Source: a virus. From it: a stretch of 45,379 nucleotides of DNA. Below, one piece after another: positions 13,248-22,524 of the stretch (position 1 is the stretch's first letter; every line of letters starts with the position of its first letter). The notes beneath the pieces were generated by a model. The model saw only the letters and a program-made list of their open reading frames with translations, was not told the DNA's origin and did no database searches. The stretch spans positions 1-45,379 of IMG/VR virus record IMGVR_UViG_3300006736_000013. One strand, given 5' to 3'. Both the position numbers and the translations under genes were made by a program.

Positions 13248-13877
13248 ATGAGACCAAAACGAGTAACATTAACACCTCAATCTGATGCAGATGGCATTAG
13301 CTTATCCCAGACCCCTGCGGCTGGTGGGGCCCAAAACCTCACCATCACAGGGGCCCTGGCATCGGGCGGTGCTGTAACGCTAAATCATGGGCATTTGCTT
13401 ATAATCACTAGTGTCGCAGATGAGACGGGGAGGACGTTTACGGTTACAGGTACCGACTACAGGGGTACTGCGATAACTGAGGCAATCATGGGCGCGAATG
13501 CAGGGGTTGCAACAGGGACAAAATATTTTAAAGGGATAACGCAGATTTCCGTTGACGCTGATACCACTGGTGCAGTTACCGTTGGGGTTAGTGGTTTATG
13601 TGCATCTGGGGTGTATTTGATGGATAGGTATCAGAATCCGGTTAATATTGGATTTACATCTGTAGTTTCAGATACGTTGACGTATACGGTTCAGCATACA
13701 TCGAACGATATTCAGATTGCAGATTTGGATAATTTAACTTGGTTTAATCATGATTCCATTGCGGCAAAAACTACTTCTGAGGATGGAAATTTTGCGTTCG
13801 CTTCAGAGGGTATCCGTGTGATTGTTACGGCATTTACTGGAGGAACTTTACAGTTTGAGTTTACTCAATCTGGGTAA
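13248..13877 (+). CDS. Beta-rich virion protein
   Basis: 209 residues, almost all Gly, Thr, Ala and Val with strand-turn repeats and no hydrophobic membrane segment. It carries TGTDYRGTAITEAI and GTKYFKGITQISVDADT, typical of phage beta-sandwich appendage or decoration modules. AGGAGG precedes the ATG. It lies between the beta-helix protein and the fibre gene, so it is probably exposed on the virion. No specific family is recognised. Confidence 0.5.
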   Translation: MRPKRVTLTPQSDADGISLSQTPAAGGAQNLTITGALASGGAVTLNHGHLLIITSVADETGRTFTVTGTDYRGTAITEAIMGANAGVATGTKYFKGITQISVDADTTGAVTVGVSGLCASGVYLMDRYQNPVNIGFTSVVSDTLTYTVQHTSNDIQIADLDNLTWFNHDSIAAKTTSEDGNFAFASEGIRVIVTAFTGGTLQFEFTQSG

Positions 13878-13883
13878 ATTGTT

Positions 13884-14081
13884 GTGGGTATAACATCAAC
13901 TAATAAAAGCGGGTTATCAACAGGCAATACTTCATCTGAAGTTAGTATTGCGGGGCCATTAACGGCGTTCGGTGACCTTAGGGTCGCCGAACTAAATCCT
14001 TTATTCCAATTGAGTTTTGAATATACGGTTGATAATACGGCGACAATTGATGCTGAATGTTTGTGGAAGGAGCTGTTTTAG
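13884..14081 (+). CDS. Short stand-alone virion adaptor module
   Basis: 65 residues from a GTG at 13884. The second half (TAFGDLRVAELNPLFQLSF followed by EYTVDNT) matches a module that in other phages I recall opens much larger virion proteins. Here it stops after 65 codons. The next gene starts 2 bases later with its own AAGGAG. It may be a stand-alone attachment adaptor or the relic of a split fibre gene. No frame-restoring shift site is obvious. The GTG start lacks a strong ribosome binding site. Confidence 0.5.
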   Translation: MGITSTNKSGLSTGNTSSEVSIAGPLTAFGDLRVAELNPLFQLSFEYTVDNTATIDAECLWKELF

Positions 14082-14082
14082 A

Positions 14083-16209
14083 ATGGGAATTTCTAGTGGG
14101 ATAGGAAATAGTATCTCTTTATTTTTTGAGGATTCTCTTGTCGATATCTCTGGCATCACGCCATCAGATGGCCAATTTATAGTTGGCGATGGATCGAATT
14201 TTGTGGGGGAGTCTGGTGCTACTGTGAGAAGTTCAATGGGGATCGGGTTAACTGATACCTTGACAATCGCGACAGTTGTTGCAACTACTTTTGTAACTGC
14301 GGAGGACGTTGCGGTTATTGACCATACGATTACTTTAAATTCGACTGGAACGACATCATCTACAGTGGGTGGTGGTATCCTTATGGAAGGTGATGCGGCT
14401 GCAATTGTAGGATACTGGAAGGTACACGATAGCGACAGCACTCTACTCCAATCAAAAGCGCCGACTGGGAGCATAATTACTTATGACATCAATGCAAACT
14501 CCACGTTTCGTCTTGATGCGAATCTCACTGTACTGGCCACCTCTATACTTAATCAGAATTTAAGAACAACAGACTCACCTACCTTTGACGGACTAACTCT
14601 AAGTACTGGGAATCTTCTTTTGAGTTCTACAAGTGCATTTATATCACCTGGAATTGGGTTTGCAACAGGCGCAGGAAATGGATCTCATGTTATTAGAATG
14701 CGGACGAGTGAGTTCGTTTTTAAAGCAGGTAACTCTCAAGATATTACATTTGAGAATACTGCTGCAACTACATTATTAACAATTGCAAATGCCGGGAATG
14801 TAACCGTTGCAAATACATTATTAGCTGCACAAATAGATGTGGATAATGTAACGATAAATGGAAATGACGTATCTAGTACAAGCGGAAATTTAACCATAAC
14901 ACCACCTGGTGGAAGTGCTGTCGTTATAGATGGGGGCGCTTCATTCGATGGTACTGTTGTAACTGGATTAACAGCATTAACCTCTACTGCTTTAACAGGT
15001 ACGTTACAGACAGCGGCACAAACTAATATTACAAGTGTGGGAGCACTAGCCGGGGGCAGTATTGCGTCTGGCTTCGGAAATATTGATATCGGATCTAGCA
15101 CAATAAAGAGTGGTCTTATTAGTACATATGTCAATGATGCCGCCGTATCAGCAAACGGAATCATCATTGAACAGGACGGAACGGGTGATGCCGTCCTAGA
15201 ATTTGTTTTAAGTGGAACTAAGGTTTGGGCAATTGGAATAGATAATAGTGACTCTGATAAATTTAAAATAGCTGCTACAAATGATCTTAACTCAGATGCG
15301 CACCTTACAATAGATACAAATGGAAATGTAAATGTTCCGACCGGCGATCTTAATGTTGACACAGGGGATCTCTTTGTCACTGAAAATAATGACGGACCCG
15401 CACAGATAAGAGTATTTAACGGCAATTCTGGTTCAAGTGCATTTACAGAACTGGGTATTGTAAGTGATACAGCTGCGTTAACTTTGTTTTTGAATTCATC
15501 TACTCGAACAGCGGATGGTGGCGCAGACAATGCGACAATTAGAAACAACGCCGGAGCCTTATTGTTACAAAGCAGTGGATCAAATGGAATGACTGTAGCA
15601 GCTACAACAGGGATTGTTACTTTTGCAAGCAATGTAGTTTTAGCTGATGCGGTATTGGATCTTGGAGGTGCGGGTGATCTTGACGATTCTAATGGGATAA
15701 AGTTATTTTACTCTAATACCGACTATAAGATTGGATTCGATAACAATGGTGGTACTAAAGGGTATATTCGTTACAACGTAGATGTAGTCAATGCGACAAC
15801 ACATGGCCATATATTTTCAGCGGGTGACTTATCTGCTAGTACTGAAACTGATTATGTCCTAATCAATTCGGCAGGAATTAATATAGGAACTACAACTTCG
15901 CCAACAGGTACAGCAACAAAGGTATTAACTTTTGGGCTTAATGGCGGTGATCCAACAATGGGAGCAAATACCGCCGGATTTTTTGCAAAAGATGTTTCTT
16001 CGTCTGGTGAAATGTTTGGTGTTGATGAGGCTGACAACGTTACACAGTTGACCCCGCATGACCCTTTAACCGGGGAGTATTATTACCATTCATATAACAC
16101 CAGAACAAAAAGAGAATTAATAATCATGATGGAGCAAATGGCGAAGTTTATTGATAAGAAGTTTGGGACAGAATTTGTAAAAGAGTCTAAAGAATTAAAA
16201 GCAGCATAA
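14083..16209 (+). CDS. Large tail or head fibre protein
   Basis: 708 residues. The body is built of many beta-strand repeats with recurring motifs (SPTFDGLTLSTGNLLLSST; TALTSTALTGTLQTAAQTN; GNVNVPTGDLNVDTGDLFV), typical of trimeric fibres. The C-terminus changes to a charged amphipathic helix (KRELIIMMEQMAKFIDKKFG), which could be a trimerisation or capping segment. The ATG at 14083 is chosen over an in-frame upstream ATG because it has AAGGAG at 14067-14072 and avoids overlap with the previous gene. It shares the SVGxLxxL type of repeat with the spike protein at 18183. Likely a receptor-binding appendage. Confidence 0.65.
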   Translation: MGISSGIGNSISLFFEDSLVDISGITPSDGQFIVGDGSNFVGESGATVRSSMGIGLTDTLTIATVVATTFVTAEDVAVIDHTITLNSTGTTSSTVGGGILMEGDAAAIVGYWKVHDSDSTLLQSKAPTGSIITYDINANSTFRLDANLTVLATSILNQNLRTTDSPTFDGLTLSTGNLLLSSTSAFISPGIGFATGAGNGSHVIRMRTSEFVFKAGNSQDITFENTAATTLLTIANAGNVTVANTLLAAQIDVDNVTINGNDVSSTSGNLTITPPGGSAVVIDGGASFDGTVVTGLTALTSTALTGTLQTAAQTNITSVGALAGGSIASGFGNIDIGSSTIKSGLISTYVNDAAVSANGIIIEQDGTGDAVLEFVLSGTKVWAIGIDNSDSDKFKIAATNDLNSDAHLTIDTNGNVNVPTGDLNVDTGDLFVTENNDGPAQIRVFNGNSGSSAFTELGIVSDTAALTLFLNSSTRTADGGADNATIRNNAGALLLQSSGSNGMTVAATTGIVTFASNVVLADAVLDLGGAGDLDDSNGIKLFYSNTDYKIGFDNNGGTKGYIRYNVDVVNATTHGHIFSAGDLSASTETDYVLINSAGINIGTTTSPTGTATKVLTFGLNGGDPTMGANTAGFFAKDVSSSGEMFGVDEADNVTQLTPHDPLTGEYYYHSYNTRTKRELIIMMEQMAKFIDKKFGTEFVKESKELKAA

Positions 16210-16227
16210 AAAAAAGGAGTTATACGT

Positions 16228-16386
16228 ATGAAAATGTTTGAAATGAGTGAGCAAGTGAAGAGTGAATTGATGAACTATCTATTGGATTGTGGTGCTACTG
16301 CACGAATTGTTAATCCTGTATTGCAGACATTGAATGAGTTGCCCGAAGTAAAGGCTAAATCAAAGGCAAAGAAAGAAGATAAATAG
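16228..16386 (+). CDS. Small protein downstream of the fibre gene
   Basis: A 52-residue protein: MKMFEMSEQVKSELMNYL, then a helix and a Lys-rich tail. A strong AAAGGAG ribosome binding site 7 bases upstream and tight packing (stop one base before the next ATG) support it as a real gene. No family is recognised. It could be a fibre assembly helper or minor virion component. Confidence 0.6.
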   Translation: MKMFEMSEQVKSELMNYLLDCGATARIVNPVLQTLNELPEVKAKSKAKKEDK

Positions 16387-16387
16387 A

Positions 16388-16666
16388 ATGGCAAGTTTAT
16401 TAGATGCATTAAAACTAAAACTTCTTCGGAATAAATATAATAAGGCTGAAGACGGGGTTCATTCAGATAAAGCAACTATGGATGCGCTCCATATTATTGA
16501 TCGTATGATTCACAGTGGCCCACGCGCTCTTGATTACAGGAACCTTTTAAATACCTTGTTGGACCAGAAGATCTCTACTGGCCTGATTTCCAAAGATCAA
16601 TTGCATATGTTGATTATGAAACGGCATTTTAGAAGCCTTGAAGATAGAGAGGATGCGCCCGAATGA
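16388..16666 (+). CDS. Helical protein of unknown function
   Basis: 92 residues, helical and basic (MASLLDALKLKLLRNKYNK), with a central ALHIIDRMIHSGPRALDYRN segment. Its TGA overlaps the next start as ATGA, so the two genes are translationally coupled. The position between the fibre and tail-adaptor genes suggests a minor head-tail component. No recognised family. Confidence 0.5.
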   Translation: MASLLDALKLKLLRNKYNKAEDGVHSDKATMDALHIIDRMIHSGPRALDYRNLLNTLLDQKISTGLISKDQLHMLIMKRHFRSLEDREDAPE

Positions 16667-16866
16667 GTTCTACAAACTATCCAAAGAGTCGGTATGTATC
16701 AGGTGCCTTTAAGCGGACATGTGATGCGTCAGGTTTTGATTATCTATCCACAGAGCTAGTGCGTCAGTGGAACGGCTCGTATGTGCATCCTAAGTATCTT
16801 GACCCTATCCCTCTGGACATAGCACGTCGGCGTCGCCCTGTTCAACCCCCATTAAGGATATTTTAA
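16663..16866 (+). CDS. Small conserved phage protein (CDASGF/WNG motif)
   Basis: 67 residues with the pattern KRTCDASGFDYLSTELVRQW, then NGSYVHPKYLDP. A CDxSGF ... L.xxWxG.xVxxxxxxP layout recurs in small phage proteins located next to head-tail connector genes. The function is unknown. It starts inside the previous gene (ATGA overlap) and stops 2 bases before the tail-adaptor gene. Confidence 0.55.
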   Translation: MSSTNYPKSRYVSGAFKRTCDASGFDYLSTELVRQWNGSYVHPKYLDPIPLDIARRRRPVQPPLRIF

Positions 16867-16868
16867 TT

Positions 16869-18167
16869 ATGGCAGAAAAACTAACGATTAATTACACAAC
16901 ATCTGGCAATTACACTTTATCTGATTCAAGTAAGATAGAGGTGGCCAGTGGCGTCGCGCGTCTCAAGGATCTCGGTGGAGCAACGTATTCTACTGATAAT
17001 CCGACAGTGCTTCATGATACAGTGACAACAGCGGACAGGCTTATCTTGATGAATGAGTTTGCTACAAAGCCAACGAGCACTGAGGTCAAATATACATTAT
17101 ATGTTGATAGCCAGGACATATATCATGACGGGACTAACTGGATAGATTCGGATGGAACTTATTCTCAGTCAAATACGATGGCGGAGCTTATTGCTGACAT
17201 TGATAGGCTGGATATTGATAACTTTCAGTTACGTGCTTTCCTTAATACCACGGTTAGTACCTCGCGCCCTCTATTGGACAAAGTCGAGATTTTTTATGAG
17301 GCTTTTCCACAGACATCAAATAGTTTTAATCATAACCTAACTAGGAATCAAATAATTGAAGAGGCCTTTAGGGCTGTTGGAGCTGTTGCTTCAGGGAACT
17401 CATTATCTAATGAGCAGTACTCACGCGGTGCTAATCTACTCAATTCATTGCTTGCTAGTTGGCGGTCACGGGGCATACAGGTCTGGAACGAGCGAAAGAT
17501 CACAATTCCATTGCATGATGGGGTTGAGGTTCTTGGCAGCGATGGCTTGGATTATGAGTGCATCGAATCTCATATAGCGTCTACAAATACGGTTCCTGTT
17601 ACTGGACCAGAGTACATGACATTCTGGCGTGTGCTGAGCACCACGGCAGGTGCGGCACATGTTATCGGGAAAAAGTATATCTCATCCAATCAGTATGAAT
17701 TACCTTCGGAGGTCTTTTCTATTGAGGGCGCCTATATACGAGAAGCGTCGGACTATATCCCTTTAACCATTATTACAAAAGAAGATTATAGAACTGAATC
17801 AAGAGCAGATAGTACAGGGAAGCCTACACGCCTTTACTTTAAGCGTGGCTTTATTCCTGAGATTTTTATCCTGCCCTATCCTGACAGCCTCACTAACTAT
17901 GTGCTTGAGGTGGACGTCCTGGTATACCCACAAGATTTTGATCAGGGCTCAGACAATCCTGATCTGTTAATTGAGTGGCATTTAGCACTTCAGTATGGGC
18001 TTGCAAAGTTGCTTGGTCCATCAAGAGGGATAAGCGCAAAACAATATTCAATGATAAAGGATTTGGCTAAGGAGCATTTAGATAGCGCTATGGAGTCAAA
18101 TCATGAGGCGGGCGATCTTCAGATTGTGCCCGCAGGCGTAAATATTAACGATAGAACAAATTACTAG
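16869..18167 (+). CDS. P22 gp4-like head completion / tail adaptor with N-terminal beta domain
   Basis: 432 residues in two parts. Residues 1-150 form a beta-rich domain (YTLYVDSQDIYHDGTNWID). From about 158 the pattern TRNQIIEEAFRAVGAVASG, then GANLLNSLLASWRSRGIQVW, and later LPSEVFSIEGAYIRE is that of the P22 gp4 / podovirus tail-adaptor family. These proteins bind below the portal, close the filled head and form the platform for the tail. The extra N-terminal domain is unusual and may bind a spike or fibre. ATG at 16869; AGGA lies at 16856-16859. Confidence 0.65.
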   Translation: MAEKLTINYTTSGNYTLSDSSKIEVASGVARLKDLGGATYSTDNPTVLHDTVTTADRLILMNEFATKPTSTEVKYTLYVDSQDIYHDGTNWIDSDGTYSQSNTMAELIADIDRLDIDNFQLRAFLNTTVSTSRPLLDKVEIFYEAFPQTSNSFNHNLTRNQIIEEAFRAVGAVASGNSLSNEQYSRGANLLNSLLASWRSRGIQVWNERKITIPLHDGVEVLGSDGLDYECIESHIASTNTVPVTGPEYMTFWRVLSTTAGAAHVIGKKYISSNQYELPSEVFSIEGAYIREASDYIPLTIITKEDYRTESRADSTGKPTRLYFKRGFIPEIFILPYPDSLTNYVLEVDVLVYPQDFDQGSDNPDLLIEWHLALQYGLAKLLGPSRGISAKQYSMIKDLAKEHLDSAMESNHEAGDLQIVPAGVNINDRTNY

Positions 18168-18182
18168 GGGAAGTGAAAAACT

Positions 18183-20327
18183 ATGGCATTAGCATTACAG
18201 ATTGAAAGTTTAATAGCGGGATTAACAGATAGTAGTGGCCGTAATTTGGCTGGCGGATATGTCAAGTTTTTTGAGTCTGACGGTACGACGGCGAAGACTG
18301 TATGGGCTGACTCAGAGAAAGTGGCCACCAAAACGTTGAATTCAGATGGCGGGGTTGATCTTGATGATCGAGGCGTTGCTGAGGTGTATGGTGATGGGGT
18401 CTATATTATGAAGTCATACACAATAGATGATGTTTTGGTCGACTCATTTGGAGCTTTTCAGTTTAATCCAAGTGACCCGGCAACAGCGGCGGTGATTGAT
18501 GTCAGTTTATTCGGTAGTACGAATGATGCTGAGCGCATAAGCTTGGCGATAGCTGATGCTGCAGGTGCGGACAAAACAATCTATATTCCACCTGCAAATT
18601 ATGATATAGATACAAATCTAACGATTCCGTCCAATATTAATGCTCGTTTTGAACAGGGTGCTTATTTCACTGTTGCGGCAGGTCAAACGCTTACCGTAAA
18701 TGGGGTTATACAGGCACCTTTATATAATATACTCCAGGGGTCTGGCACGATAACAATTGAAAACAGAAACTTCTTTCAGCCCAGTGTTTGGGAGAGTGGA
18801 ACTCATGATAATGCAACCTGCGATGGGGTTTGGACTTTCCAAGATATCCCCGTATTTCAGTCTGGCTATTCAATGTCGGGTGGGGATATCACTATCCATG
18901 AGGCTGTAAATGACGGTAATCCGGCTATTTATCTTGGGGCGGCAGCTGCAGAGCGATTAGAGGTACAGTCAGTATATGACTCTGCTGCACAGACGCTTGA
19001 TTATGTGCAATTTGATACTAAGGCGGCAAGTGCTACAGCGGATAAAGGTGAATACCGTTTCTCAGTAGATGAGACTGATATTGCAGACATTAATGACTCA
19101 GGGATCAATGTTAAGACGGGGCTTGCTTTTTATATTAATGATACAAGCGTTCTTAATGCAACGACCTTGGGGTCTGGTGTTGTTGCTTCAAGTTTGACTA
19201 GTGTGGGGACACTGACATCGTTAGCGGCAGGGGCTACAACTCTTAGTAGTACTCTTGATGTCTCTGATCTGACAACATTTATTAAAGATGATGCGGGTGT
19301 TGGAGTTGAGCATCTTCGATTGAATAGGACTTCTGATTCCCCTGCGGATAATGACACATCGTATATCTCTTTTTACTCAGAGAATGATAACAATCAACAG
19401 CATGAATTTGCAAGGATTACAAGTAAATCAACTGATGTTTCAGATGGGACAGAAAAAGGACAATGGGAATTTTTAGTCGCCGATGGTGCCGATGGGTCTA
19501 TGGATTCTGTAGCTACTTTAGATATTGATAAATTGGCTTTGGCAACAGGATTGGAGCTCGGTCAATACCATAATTGGAAATTAGTATCAAAAACTACCGC
19601 CTATACAGCGGCAGACGAAACGATAATTTTAGTAGATACAACGGGTGGCGCCGTAACTATAACATTGCCAACGGCTGTAGGTATAACGGGAAGGCAATAC
19701 ACCATAGTAAGCATCGATGACACTAATGACGTAACTGTAGATGGCGCTGGTTCGGAAACAATCGGCGGTGCAACAACACGCTTGATCACATTAAAATATG
19801 CAAAGTTAATAATTGTATCCGATGGGACAAATTGGCAGGTTATGAATAACTTTCTAAGAGAGAATATGAAGGTAATAGACGAAATCATATTGCCAATCAA
19901 CCCCGCAAAGTCTTTTACAAGTACTTCTTATGTACGAATGTTTGATTATGAATTATCACCACTGATTAGATGGCCAGCTGCTTTGTTGGATAAATATGAC
20001 ATTTATCTTGAGTATGCATTATCTGGTGGGTCGAGTGGTAATTCTGAGCATGCTATTCGGTTTATAGATGCGAGTAGCAATGTACGCTTTGACTCAGGTG
20101 ACATTTCTGTAGGAAACCAAGCATCTGATGAAATGACGTGGAACACAATTGATGTGAAGGCGGGAAATTCCACAGATTGGGATCCGACAACAGAGCTTTT
20201 GGCGGGCATTAATGGAAATACTGCCTGGGAAATTCAGGCAAGGGCTGATATTTCTGCAGGAGGATATTCTTATTACAAAATGTCACTTCTATTGGTTGAT
20301 CCAAGTCACGCGCTAGGAGGAGCATAA
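18183..20327 (+). CDS. Tailspike/fibre protein
   Basis: 714 residues. The N-terminus (MALALQIESLIAGLTDSSGR, then GGYVKFFESDGTTAKTVW and FGAFQF) resembles adaptor domains of podovirus tailspikes. A beta-helix-like part follows (SLFGSTNDAERISLAIADAA and DKTIYIPPANYDID), which is a pectate-lyase-type entry. The repeat SSLTSVGTLTSLAAGATTLS comes next, then a C-terminal jelly-roll-like domain. It should attach at the tail and recognise or cleave surface glycan; no catalytic residues can be named by eye. The stop overlaps the next start (ATAATG). Confidence 0.65.
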   Translation: MALALQIESLIAGLTDSSGRNLAGGYVKFFESDGTTAKTVWADSEKVATKTLNSDGGVDLDDRGVAEVYGDGVYIMKSYTIDDVLVDSFGAFQFNPSDPATAAVIDVSLFGSTNDAERISLAIADAAGADKTIYIPPANYDIDTNLTIPSNINARFEQGAYFTVAAGQTLTVNGVIQAPLYNILQGSGTITIENRNFFQPSVWESGTHDNATCDGVWTFQDIPVFQSGYSMSGGDITIHEAVNDGNPAIYLGAAAAERLEVQSVYDSAAQTLDYVQFDTKAASATADKGEYRFSVDETDIADINDSGINVKTGLAFYINDTSVLNATTLGSGVVASSLTSVGTLTSLAAGATTLSSTLDVSDLTTFIKDDAGVGVEHLRLNRTSDSPADNDTSYISFYSENDNNQQHEFARITSKSTDVSDGTEKGQWEFLVADGADGSMDSVATLDIDKLALATGLELGQYHNWKLVSKTTAYTAADETIILVDTTGGAVTITLPTAVGITGRQYTIVSIDDTNDVTVDGAGSETIGGATTRLITLKYAKLIIVSDGTNWQVMNNFLRENMKVIDEIILPINPAKSFTSTSYVRMFDYELSPLIRWPAALLDKYDIYLEYALSGGSSGNSEHAIRFIDASSNVRFDSGDISVGNQASDEMTWNTIDVKAGNSTDWDPTTELLAGINGNTAWEIQARADISAGGYSYYKMSLLLVDPSHALGGA

Positions 20328-20698
20328 TGCAAAAATCAAATTTTACAAGTTATGATAGTGATGACATTTCGCTCTATAGCTATAGAGAAATACCAAAAAG
20401 ATTGTTACCAAACGAAAAATATGTAAAAAACAATAAGACTGGTAAGAAAACGTTAAATAAAAAGTTTGTTAAAGAAAAAGAGAAACAATATAAAAAAGAC
20501 GAATTGCTAGGGAAGGTGCATGCAGAAAGACGCGCACATTACCCTGAAATACAAGAAGGTCTTGATGCATTTGTTAAGTATATGAAACAGATACGGGTAG
20601 AAGGGGCTGAGGTTAATGACGAGACACAGAAATATGTAGATAAGTGCCTTTCTGTTAAGGTAAAATATCCAAAGTTTGGATTTGAGATAGATGGCTAA
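20327..20698 (+). CDS. Tail-fibre-associated small protein
   Basis: 123 residues. The N-terminal half is Lys-rich and probably disordered. The C-terminal half (AERRAHYPEIQEGLDAFVKY, then a helix, then LSVKVKYPKFGFEI) has the YP-x-I-x3-LDA ... V-K-x-YPK layout often seen at the ends of fibre or fibre-assembly proteins. It is coupled to the spike gene (start overlaps its stop) and overlaps the next gene by 8 bases. Likely an assembly partner of the spike, but this is positional inference. Confidence 0.5.
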   Translation: MQKSNFTSYDSDDISLYSYREIPKRLLPNEKYVKNNKTGKKTLNKKFVKEKEKQYKKDELLGKVHAERRAHYPEIQEGLDAFVKYMKQIRVEGAEVNDETQKYVDKCLSVKVKYPKFGFEIDG

Positions 20699-22121
20699 AT
20701 ACGTATCCATCCCAATTAATAGCAAGCCATTCCAGAGCATCGACGAGATTGGGTTAACTAATCTTAGTGACGTTTTACTTAATGGTTTTATTGAGGAGTC
20801 AAAGGAAGACGGGATCACAGTGAAGCGTCTTGGGCTTGATGTTCTTAAGGATATAGGTTCTTTTAAGAAGATAGACGGCCTGTTCTGGTGGGAGCAGTTA
20901 CAAATTATTATTGTTGTTTCTGATGGGAGTGTCTATAAAATCACAGACAGCACAGGATCATTGACAGATCTCACTAGCGATAAGTTAGAAGCAGATGGGC
21001 GTGTCTCATTTGCGCAAAACGGGACGACCCTAGTCATGGCTAATGGTGGCAGAATGGTTTATACAGATGGTACCACCCTAACTACTTTTGTAGCGGATGC
21101 TGATGCGCCGATATTGGTGACGCACGTTGCTTTCCTTGATCAATGGTTGTTGGCAAATAAGACAGGTATGGCCACATTCTTCTTTGCTGATTTCACAGGT
21201 GCACCGACCACTTGGTTGGCTATTAATGTTTTTTCTGCAGAAGCTCATCCAGATAATCTTATTGCTCTTTATGTGAATAAGAGAACAATAATATTGCCTG
21301 GCACAGAATCTATTGAGTTCTGGGGGAATGATGGGGTAACCCCTTTTGTTCGTCTACAGGGTACCACGACGGCTAGGGGTGCGATGGCGAAGCATTCAAC
21401 TGTATTTGCCAACGAGGTCGGTTTCTATTGGGATGACCGCAGGCGATTTGTGCGTATTGATGGGACACAGATCACTATTTTAAGTACACCATTTGATAAA
21501 ACAGTACAGGCCTTCACTACAGTTAATGACTGTCTTGCTGACTACATTACAGTGCAGGGAAGGCATTTCGTTCGATTCCAGTTCCCTACTGAGAATAGGA
21601 CGCTTATGTATGATATTGCAGGCGACTATTGGTTTGAATGGACATTTTGGAATAATGCCACGGCAGTACATGAGCGGTTCCTTGGCGAGTCATATTGCTA
21701 TGCTAGAGGGTTTAATCTGCACGTATTTGGGAGCCGTCGGGATTCTAATGTCTATAAGATGACGAATACTTCCTATGCTGACAATGGGGTTGACATCCAT
21801 CTAAAGAAGATTTCTGGCCACATTGATCATGACACTCCACAGGAGAAAATATCTTATGATGCGACACTCCGACTAAAGACCGGGAATGTTTTGAGCGGGA
21901 ATACGCAGGCGACTGCTCTATTGAGTTGGCGTGATGATGGTGCGCAGGGGTTTAGTAATCCTAGGGAAATGAAACTAAAGTTTGATAACGATACCCAATT
22001 TATTCATAGGGAAAATGACCTTGGCTCCTATTCATCGAGACAATGGAAAATAGAGCATTCTGATCCGGTCCCATTCGCGTTTGGGAAAATGATAGAGCGT
22101 GTGGAGGTCTTAGATGTTTAA
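20691..22121 (+). CDS. P22 gp10-like packaged-DNA stabilisation / tail hub protein
   Basis: 476 residues with a beta-propeller-like repeat pattern and the family features of P22 gp10: LFWWEQLQIIIVVSDGSVYKI, NGTTLVMANGGRMVYTDG, HVAFLDQWLLANK, KRTIILPGTESIEFWGNDG and a C-terminal SSRQWKIEHSDP. gp10 closes the tail tube below gp4 and blocks DNA exit. Finding it with a gp4-like protein supports a P22-type short tail. The start overlaps the previous gene by 8 bases. Confidence 0.75.
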   Translation: MAKYVSIPINSKPFQSIDEIGLTNLSDVLLNGFIEESKEDGITVKRLGLDVLKDIGSFKKIDGLFWWEQLQIIIVVSDGSVYKITDSTGSLTDLTSDKLEADGRVSFAQNGTTLVMANGGRMVYTDGTTLTTFVADADAPILVTHVAFLDQWLLANKTGMATFFFADFTGAPTTWLAINVFSAEAHPDNLIALYVNKRTIILPGTESIEFWGNDGVTPFVRLQGTTTARGAMAKHSTVFANEVGFYWDDRRRFVRIDGTQITILSTPFDKTVQAFTTVNDCLADYITVQGRHFVRFQFPTENRTLMYDIAGDYWFEWTFWNNATAVHERFLGESYCYARGFNLHVFGSRRDSNVYKMTNTSYADNGVDIHLKKISGHIDHDTPQEKISYDATLRLKTGNVLSGNTQATALLSWRDDGAQGFSNPREMKLKFDNDTQFIHRENDLGSYSSRQWKIEHSDPVPFAFGKMIERVEVLDV

Positions 22122-22524
22122 GTTCCCGTTATTCCAAAATATTGATTCACTACCACAATTAGTCTTATGGCTACTTAATATCTATTCACGGTTATCCGGT
22201 GGGAACTTAGTTAAATTTATTGTCGTTGATATTGGCGATTGGGACATGGATGCCACTGCATCTGTGACAGTCGACTACAAGCAGGCCGTTGGAGACACTG
22301 ATTTCAAGAGAGTCTTAGGGGTTTCCGTACAGATATTCAATGACGCTATGACCGATAGTTATTTCACTTCAGATGTTGATGATGGGATGACGAGTGTAAA
22401 AGTGGATAGCACGACCACTAAGGTGACGCTGACACGTAAGGGAAGCGGTTTCTTTGACGGGACGGACTACGATAGCACATCGATTGATACGAGGGGAAAA
22501 ATAACATTATGTCTATCAACATAG
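22114..22524 (+). CDS. Tail-region protein of unknown function
   Basis: 136 residues: an N-terminal hydrophobic helix (FQNIDSLPQLVLWLLNIYS) then a beta-rich region (VSVQIFNDAMTDSYF, KVTLTRKGSGFFDGTDYDS). It overlaps both neighbours (8 and 16 bases), indicating tight co-translation with the gp10-like protein and the acetyltransferase-like gene. Probably a minor tail or needle-associated protein. No family recognised. Confidence 0.5.
   Translation: MFKFPLFQNIDSLPQLVLWLLNIYSRLSGGNLVKFIVVDIGDWDMDATASVTVDYKQAVGDTDFKRVLGVSVQIFNDAMTDSYFTSDVDDGMTSVKVDSTTTKVTLTRKGSGFFDGTDYDSTSIDTRGKITLCLST

Noticed and set aside
14736-15632. 298-codon leftward frame opposite the fibre gene
   Set aside because: A shadow of the repetitive Thr/Ala/Gly-rich fibre coding sequence, with no ribosome binding site or operon context.
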